Assembly (NCBI GenBank): GCA_021731145.1
Contig: JAKFXX010000006.1
Location: 1-64,000, forward strand
From: Gammaproteobacteria bacterium
Lineage (GTDB): Bacteria; Pseudomonadota; Gammaproteobacteria; Ga0077554; Ga007554
DNA length: 64,000 nt
Reading direction: 5' to 3'
Both the position numbers and the translations under genes were made by a program. The notes under the pieces were generated by a model. The model was not told the origin of the DNA. It was given only the letters and a program-made list of their open reading frames with translations, and searched no databases. Positions 60,894 to 64,000 of this stretch are shown here, one piece after another (within the stretch, counting starts at the first letter, position 1; each line of letters begins with the position of its first letter).

Positions 60894-61673
60894 ATGGAAT
60901 GGGCATATACCGTAGCAGGCCTGGTGGTCGGCTTCATCGTGGGCGTGACCGGCATGGGCGGCGGCGCGTTGATGACGCCGCTGCTGATCCTGCTGTTCAA
61001 CATCTCCCCGGCCATGGCGATAGGCACGGACCTTTTGTTTGCCTCGATCACCAAATCAGGCGGTGTCTTGGTACATGGGCGCCGTGGCAATGTGGACTGG
61101 AAGATCGTCAAGCTGCTGTGCATGGGCAGCCTGCCTGCGGCGGCGCTGGTGGTTCTCCTGCTCCAGCAGTACAGTGGCGGTAGCTCTGGCGATATGAAGA
61201 AGGTGTTGACCACGTCACTGGGCATTGCGCTGCTGCTTACCGCGCCAGTGATTCTGTTCAAAAATCGATTATTGCACATCGCCCAGTCCAGGTTGAACCT
61301 GCAGCGCTTTGTTCATTGGCGCGGTCCGGCCACGATCCTTGCCGGTGCCGTGGTAGGGGCGCTGGTGACGCTGTCGTCGGTTGGTGCGGGTGTACTGGGC
61401 ACCATGACGCTGTTTTTCCTGTATCCCTACCTGTCCTCAGTGAGGGTGGTAGGCACCGACATCGCCCACGCCGTACCGTTAACGGCGGTCGCGGGCTTGG
61501 GTCATATGAGTTTGGGCCATGTCGACTTCACGTTGCTGGGAAGCCTGCTGCTCGGTTCACTGCCTGGTATTTACCTCGGTAGCCATTTAAGCAGTAAAAT
61601 TCCCGAAAAGGTATTGCGCCCTATCCTGGGCAGTGTGCTGCTGTTGTTCGGCGCCAAATTTACCTTTGCCTGA
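60894..61673 (+). CDS. TauE/SafE-family sulfite exporter-like permease
   Basis: This 259-residue membrane protein has two repeated halves, the first starting AGLVVGFIVGVTGMGGGALM and the second near VVGALVTLSSVGAGVLG, the layout of the TauE/SafE (DUF81) family. Members export sulfite or sulfoacetate or move other sulfur anions. Its setting between a sulfur ABC transporter and sulfite reductase supports a sulfite-related job. GTGAGG upstream of the ATG lies at the edge of the MITE-like element. The direction of transport is not known. Confidence 0.85.
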   Translation: MEWAYTVAGLVVGFIVGVTGMGGGALMTPLLILLFNISPAMAIGTDLLFASITKSGGVLVHGRRGNVDWKIVKLLCMGSLPAAALVVLLLQQYSGGSSGDMKKVLTTSLGIALLLTAPVILFKNRLLHIAQSRLNLQRFVHWRGPATILAGAVVGALVTLSSVGAGVLGTMTLFFLYPYLSSVRVVGTDIAHAVPLTAVAGLGHMSLGHVDFTLLGSLLLGSLPGIYLGSHLSSKIPEKVLRPILGSVLLLFGAKFTFA

Positions 61674-61740
61674 CAGACGATTATCATAACAATATATTGA
61701 CCAAGGGACGCCGTGGCGCCCATGAAGTGGAGAACAACCA

Positions 61741-64000
61741 ATGATTAACGCAGAACATCTCGTCAATAGCGAGGAGATCAGCCGCTACGAAGAGGCGGTA
61801 AAGTCCTACCTGGGCTTACAGATCGACCCTGACCGCTTCATGTCGATCCGACTGCAGCATGGCGTCTACGGCCAGCGTCAGGATGGCGTGCACATGATGC
61901 GCGTCAAGATCCCCGGCGGCACGCTGAATCCCGCGCAACTCACCGCCATTGCCGATGTGCTGGAGCAGTACGTCAACCATCCGGTGGCGCACATTACCAC
62001 CCGCCAGGACATCCAGATTCACTACGTGCCTCTGGAGGACACCCCTGCGGCGATGCGTCGCCTGGCCGACGCCGGGCTGACCACGCGCGAGGCCTGCGGC
62101 AATACCGTGCGCAACATCACCGCCTGCCCGCTTGCGGGGGTGTGCCCGCGTGAACATCTCGACATCACGCCGCTGATGGAAGGGACGGTTACGCACTTCC
62201 TGCGTCATCCGCTGACACAGCATCTGCCACGCAAGTTCAAAATGAGCTTCTCCGGCTGCGAGGCCGATTGCGCGCAGGGCATGATGCACGATCTGGGCGC
62301 GGTGGCGGTCAAGAAGGACGGGCGTTATGGCTTCAAGATCGTGGCGGGCGGCGGGCTGGGCCACAAGCCGCACGAGGCGATTACGGTTGAAGAGTTCATC
62401 GAGGAGCAAGACCTGCTGCCCAGCATCGAGGCTATCGTCTCCCTGCACCACCGCTATTCCGACCGCAAACGCCGCGCCAAGGCGCGCATCAAATTCCTGG
62501 TGGATAAGTTTGGCGCGCAAGGTTTTGTCGAAAAATACAAAGAGGAATTTGCCCGCACCAAGGCGGCCCTCGCGGACAAACCCCGCCCCGCCGGTGTGTG
62601 GACAGGCGGTACGCCGGGTGTAGCCTGCGGCATGGGTGCGCCGCGCCATGTGTTCGCGCAAAAACAGTCCGGCTTGCACGTATTCCCGGTCAGTATTCCC
62701 ATCGGTGACATCACCGGCCCGCAGATGCGCGGCATCGTCAAGCTGATGGAAGACCAAGGCTTGCAGGAAATGCGCGTCACCCAGGATCAAAACCTGATGC
62801 TGCTCAATGTGCCCGAGACCGCCATCCCGTCAATTCGCGCCGGGATTGAAGCGTTGGGTCTGGGCGAACCCAAGGCCGGTGACGATGTTGTCGCCTGCCC
62901 CGGCACCTCCACCTGCCGCCTGGGTATCACCTCCAGCAAGATCATCGGCACCAAGATCTCCGGCGGGACCGCCGATCTGCGCATCCGCGCCAGCGGTTGC
63001 CATAACGGCTGCGCGCAGCCCGAGACCGGCGACATCGGCATCTACGGCGAGGGCAACCGCCTGCATGGCAAGCTGGTGCCGCACTACCAGATGTACTTCG
63101 GCGGCGATGGCCGTAGCGCAGGCGGGCTGGCCCTCAAAGGCCCTTCCGTGCCCGCCGCACGCATCGAGGCTGCGGTTACACGCGTAGAGGAGACCTACAC
63201 CAAGGATCGTAATGAAGGCGAAACCTTCTTCCACTGGGCGCACCGCCACGGTAAGGAATACTTTACGGCGCTGCTGCAAGATCTCGTCAAGGTCGCGCCC
63301 GAGGAATTGTCTTCCGTGCTCCACGATCACGGTGAGGCCAATGACTTCAAAGTGCTGCAACTCGGTGGTGGTGAGTGCGCCGGTGCAGCACAGGAGTTCG
63401 TCGCCTCACACTTTGCCGAGGCAACCTACGAGCGCGATTGCCGCAATTCCTTTGCCTCCCAGCACAAATACCTGGACGCACTGGAGTGCAGCGAAGCGAT
63501 AGGCCGTCTGATCGGCGAGTCATTGCTGTTCTCTTCAGGGCGCGCAGCCGTACCCGGATTGCCCGCAATCGCTGCGGTGTTGCAGGAGTCGTTGCAGCAG
63601 GACGCCCACCTGGGTGCCAAGCTGGCGGAAATGGCCAGCAGCATCGCGCAATTGAAAGACACCTTCGATGAACAGGGATACGCCAGGCTGGTGGCGGATC
63701 AGGATACCTGGATCGCGCAATCCGCCCAGGCCTGCCAAGGCCTTGACCGCCAGCTTAACCTGACCGTCTCCATCACCGCACCTGCGGCGAAGGCCAAAAT
63801 CGCCGAAGTCATAGACTTGTCCACCTACGGTTGCCCGCTGCACTACCTCAAGGCACGCAACGCGCTGAATGCCGTGCAGATAGGCGATGTGGTGGATTTT
63901 CTGCTGGAATCCGGTGAATCCACCCAGCAGGTAGCCTCCAGCCTGGAAGGCGATGGGCACCGCGTGCTCTACAAAGAGGAGCGCGGCACGACAACGCGCA
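61741..64000 (+). CDS. nitrite/sulfite reductase fused to a TusA domain (runs off the window)
   Basis: At least 753 residues are encoded. Two ferredoxin-like/siroheme halves span ~1-500. Half one has ITACPLAGVC (~residue 130) and SGCEADC (~173); half two has ACPGTSTC (~386) and SGCHNGC (~422). Each is the C-x5-C ... C-x3-C pattern that binds a 4Fe-4S cluster and siroheme. A helical region follows (~500-685, with GGGECAGAAQEF). A TusA/SirA-like domain begins ~690 (VIDLSTYGCPLHYLKARNAL), with the sulfur-carrying cysteine in CP. Assimilatory sulfite reduction by ferredoxin or a similar donor is likely. ATG 61741 follows GGAG. Confidence 0.88.
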   Translation, partial: MINAEHLVNSEEISRYEEAVKSYLGLQIDPDRFMSIRLQHGVYGQRQDGVHMMRVKIPGGTLNPAQLTAIADVLEQYVNHPVAHITTRQDIQIHYVPLEDTPAAMRRLADAGLTTREACGNTVRNITACPLAGVCPREHLDITPLMEGTVTHFLRHPLTQHLPRKFKMSFSGCEADCAQGMMHDLGAVAVKKDGRYGFKIVAGGGLGHKPHEAITVEEFIEEQDLLPSIEAIVSLHHRYSDRKRRAKARIKFLVDKFGAQGFVEKYKEEFARTKAALADKPRPAGVWTGGTPGVACGMGAPRHVFAQKQSGLHVFPVSIPIGDITGPQMRGIVKLMEDQGLQEMRVTQDQNLMLLNVPETAIPSIRAGIEALGLGEPKAGDDVVACPGTSTCRLGITSSKIIGTKISGGTADLRIRASGCHNGCAQPETGDIGIYGEGNRLHGKLVPHYQMYFGGDGRSAGGLALKGPSVPAARIEAAVTRVEETYTKDRNEGETFFHWAHRHGKEYFTALLQDLVKVAPEELSSVLHDHGEANDFKVLQLGGGECAGAAQEFVASHFAEATYERDCRNSFASQHKYLDALECSEAIGRLIGESLLFSSGRAAVPGLPAIAAVLQESLQQDAHLGAKLAEMASSIAQLKDTFDEQGYARLVADQDTWIAQSAQACQGLDRQLNLTVSITAPAAKAKIAEVIDLSTYGCPLHYLKARNALNAVQIGDVVDFLLESGESTQQVASSLEGDGHRVLYKEERGTTTR

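Overview
The window is an ordinary chromosomal stretch of a Gram-negative, probably gammaproteobacterial, genome. Supporting signs are a cysQ-rsmG-parA-parB-atp order, recA-recX-alaS-lysC-csrA followed by tRNA-Ser and tRNA-Arg, a Lpp/OprI-type outer-membrane lipoprotein, rng next to a yhdP-type giant AsmA-like gene, and a CysB-type regulator. The genus cannot be fixed from the sequence. The sulfur-assimilation cluster at the right end would suit a sulfur-metabolising (for example Chromatiales-like) lineage, but that is inference. No rRNA, CRISPR array, prophage or complete insertion sequence is visible.

Layout. 0.1-5.4 kb: an RNA methyltransferase on the minus strand, then nudE, cysQ, rsmG, parA and parB. 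5.5-12.9 kb: a complete F-type ATP synthase operon (atpZ-like, I, B, E, F, H, A, G, D, C), closed by a strong hairpin. 13-18.5 kb: a small exported protein, glmU-glmS (UDP-GlcNAc supply), a fragment of an IS5-family transposase, and rsfS. 18.5-22.5 kb: an envelope cluster holding an OmpA-domain lipoprotein, rlmH, an L,D-transpeptidase, an elongated Lpp-like lipoprotein ending in lysine, and a second L,D-transpeptidase with LysM and SPOR domains. 22.7-32.4 kb: maf, rng, yhdP, psd, pncC, thpR and degQ. 32.5-38 kb: a Sel1-type protein and a minus-strand signalling group (HPT-REC-REC-GGDEF with a frameshift, a single REC protein, and a GAF/PAS histidine kinase with a duplicated PAS unit). 38.4-44.9 kb: recA, recX, alaS, lysC, csrA and two tRNAs. 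45-54.2 kb: a CHASE histidine kinase, a SlyD-like isomerase, an EamA transporter, a patatin lipoprotein coupled to a 39-residue ORF, purK, purE, tRNA-Arg(CCG), bacterioferritin, an ammonium transporter and a zinc-ribbon protein. 54.3-64 kb: leuS, then sulfur assimilation: cysB divergent from a sulfonate-type ABC transporter, a TauE/SafE permease, and a sulfite reductase fused to a TusA domain that runs to the window edge.

The most informative non-textbook signals are: (i) the sulfite reductase-TusA fusion with two complete cysteine sets; (ii) a shared 17-bp palindrome (TATAAY-N5-GTTATA) beside cysB and upstream of tauE; (iii) a 149-bp MITE-like element with 23-bp terminal inverted repeats just upstream of tauE; (iv) a dispersed ~48-bp palindromic repeat in three places, two of which supply the stop codon of the upstream gene; (v) an extended Lpp-type lipoprotein flanked by two L,D-transpeptidases; and (vi) a GGA-bearing hairpin in the csrA leader. 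I did not find a large unknown multi-gene system. The sulfur cluster is the closest candidate.
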